64,000 nucleotides of DNA. Source: Nautilus pompilius. Taxonomy: Eukaryota > Mollusca > Cephalopoda > Nautilida > Nautilidae. Of the stretch, positions 62,131 through 64,000 are shown piece after piece. The notes under the pieces were generated by a model. It worked only from the letters and a program-made list of their open reading frames with translations, was not told the DNA's origin and did not search any database. Positions within the stretch are counted from its first letter, which is position 1. Each line of letters begins with the position of its first letter. The translations under genes and the position numbers were made by a program. The DNA is taken from contig JACATO010002191.1 of the NCBI GenBank assembly GCA_018389105.1, positions 310,001 through 374,000 of the forward strand, read 5' to 3'.

Positions 62131-62748
62131 AATTATGTTTACTGTTTTGTGAAAAGCTGGTGGTTTGTACAGTATTGATTGAACTAGTTTGGCTTTTGAC
62201 ATTGCTTAACAGGTAACCTGGTCGCAGACCAGATTGCATATCTGAACTGGTTCAGAATTATTTGTTTCCTGAACCAGAACTAAACCACTATACTACATAT
62301 TTGAACCTGAGCGGACAATCTCTCAATGTGGTTTGGCTCCTGGATACAACATGCAGAAATTTTTTGAACTACAAGATGAATTTGAAGCACAATCCTGAGA
62401 TGCTCGAAAAAATAACATAGTGCTCAAGTTTTAGTTTAGCAAGATGGCTATAGTGAGAAGAACTTGGGTTTTCTTGGAATTTAATTACTAGAATTGGCAC
62501 TAGAAAATGGTGCCCCACAAACTATCGCTAGCAGGTGAACATAGCCATGCAGACACTGGCATCTGTGAAACACAGCCTAATAGACTTCTCTGTTGTCCAA
62601 AATCTCCAAGTGTCTTTAACCCAGCTCCAACAGAAAATTGGTTTCTTCCTTTGATTTTTTGTATAAATGGAATTCTTAGATTTATGGTCCCTTTATTTTG
62701 TTTCTTTTTTTTTTTGGCATTTTGGGCATCTCTTGTACTAGGGGTGGT
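62131..62748. other. Non-coding stretch
   Basis: Nothing recognised; possibly the 3' flank of the hAT element. Confidence 0.4.
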
Positions 62749-62820
62749 GTTCAGATAAAAACAGGTTGAAATAGCATCACCATAATGGTATCTGGTCCCC
62801 AGGTTACGTCTGAATGTCTA
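62749..62820 (+). repeat. Small foldback repeat, copy 3
   Basis: GTTCAGATAAAAACAGGTTG, then AGCATCACCATAATGGTATC and GGTCCCCAGGTTACGTCTGA. It aligns with 44997-45074. Its two ends are imperfect reverse complements. Confidence 0.65.
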
Positions 62821-62916
62821 TCTCTGGTATGACTTGAAATCTGGCTTTGGTGAATCAAGATTTGAAATTCAGCTACAGGTGGTAATGATCATGTTTATTT
62901 TAACTGTAATTTTGTT

Positions 62917-62953
62917 TATTATTATTATTATTTACACACACACACACACACAG
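62917..62953. repeat. ATT and CA microsatellite
   Basis: A short ATT run is followed directly by a (CA)n run. Confidence 0.85.
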
Positions 62954-64000
62954 AGATAACTCAAAGTAATGCAAGTCTCAGAAAATGCTTATTTTTCCCA
63001 TTATAAAACTATGGATAATTTGAATTTGCTTTAAGTCAAAATGTCGGATAAGTCTAGAGATTTTTTAAAGTCCCTTGAAGTGCATTCACACGTTAGTTTC
63101 TGTTTATAACTTGGGAGTTTGTCAGTTGGAATTTGATGATTGATTGAAATTTGCTGTGCATTTGCTAAGAAACTGTTTTATTGTCAGATAATGAAAGAAC
63201 ATTTACTACATTTTATAAATGATTACAAGACACAATAAATCAGTTTTTTCTTCTATCTATAAAAAGATGCAAAATTTCCTCCTCCTAACACTCACCTTTT
63301 GAGATGCCATTGCAGCAGCAACTCACTGGTAACAGCTCACACATTAATATTCGGCGACACAAATACAAACTCTGGATTCACAAAATTTGAGACTAAGTTG
63401 AAAATGGACTAAATGTAACACAGTGTAGTTTGGCATTCCTTTAAATACTCTTTCCACATGATTTAAAAGTGCCATCAAGACTAAAGATGCTTACCCGAGC
63501 AATGGAATGTAAGGAATAGAAAGCAGCAGGTAAAAAGGCAAGTTTTCTGATAAGTCAAACCTGAAAATTTGAAGTTTGGAGAGAGTGCTGCAACTTCTAG
63601 CTATTGAATGTGAGTGAGTATGTGTGCATGTGTTCAGATAAAAATTAAATTGCAAAATCAAAATAGTGCATAATAGTAATAATGATGATAATAATAATAA
63701 TAATAGGACAAAGAAAGTAAATACACACTGATTTCAGTAGTGCACAGGAAATCTTATATACCATCATTTACTACTCATTTTATTGCAATCTAGTCCTCAT
63801 CTGACCATGTATCCTGAAAATTAATTATATTTTCACTAACTTGATGAGAAGAGATACTCGTGCAACAAATGCAAAAGGAAATTTAAAGCCAGCTGATCTG
63901 GCCATTGTTGTTGGCTTAAAATTTTGTGGCCACAAAACTGACACTAATATTATACTAACTTTATTGCAGATATCACAGGATTTGCTTTGGGACTTCATTG
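62954..64000. other. AT-rich intron to the end of the window
   Basis: A TAA/TGA-type run lies at about 63677-63705. An acceptor-like TTTATTGCAG ends at 63969, but the 31 bases after it do not match the expected ANKS1 PTB helix in any frame, so no exon is called. Confidence 0.45.

Noticed and set aside
63970-64000. Acceptor followed by a possible next PTB exon
   Set aside because: None of the three frames resembles the expected ANKS1 C-terminal PTB helix; too short to judge.

Overview
The window reads as animal nuclear DNA, most likely from a lophotrochozoan such as a mollusc. It is AT-rich, with GT-AG introns, many microsatellites, tRNA-headed SINEs and decayed DNA transposons. It contains no bacterial-style operons, rRNA or CRISPR array. 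The phylum-level guess is inference from gene structure and repeat style; no species can be named.

Only two stretches are confidently protein-coding. They are consecutive exons on the + strand, at 25726-25812 and 29782-29919. Both are phase 0 and flanked by a good acceptor and a GTAAGT donor. Joined, they encode the middle of a phosphotyrosine-binding (PTB) domain of the ANKS1/Odin type ([20 protein letters not shown] and HYCHVF blocks). The start of the PTB domain (with the YLGS-type strand) and its last helix were not found. The window therefore appears to be intronic sequence of one large ANKS1-like gene, with more than 25 kb upstream and more than 34 kb downstream of the exon pair.

The rest is intron with repeats. 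From left to right: SINE copies at 490-828, 5285-5530 and 11050-11212; a broken Tc1-like transposase (-) at 12300-13260; a CpG-rich block at 15540-15800; piggyBac-like TTAA-flanked MITE copies at about 17300, 19607, 30182, 36966, 38802 and 53822; a long TCTC/TACATC pyrimidine tract at 26862-27282 in the intron between the PTB exons; further SINEs at about 22.2, 25.9, 28.5, 29.1, 35.8, 46.4, 54.3, 56.4 and 57.4 kb; a GC-richer block at 33.5-34.9 kb; a 20-bp perfect hairpin at 35.56 kb; a TG/CG tract at 43.7 kb; a second Tc1-like remnant (+) at 47.65-48.35 kb; a small foldback repeat family at 45.0, 49.2 and 62.7 kb; a larger inverted repeat at 57.14-57.30 kb; and a decayed hAT transposase (+) at 60.9-62.1 kb.

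The most unusual items are the MITE family, especially the copy at 30182-30665, which carries four tandem internal units; the two foldback structures; and the CpG-rich island in otherwise AT-rich intron.
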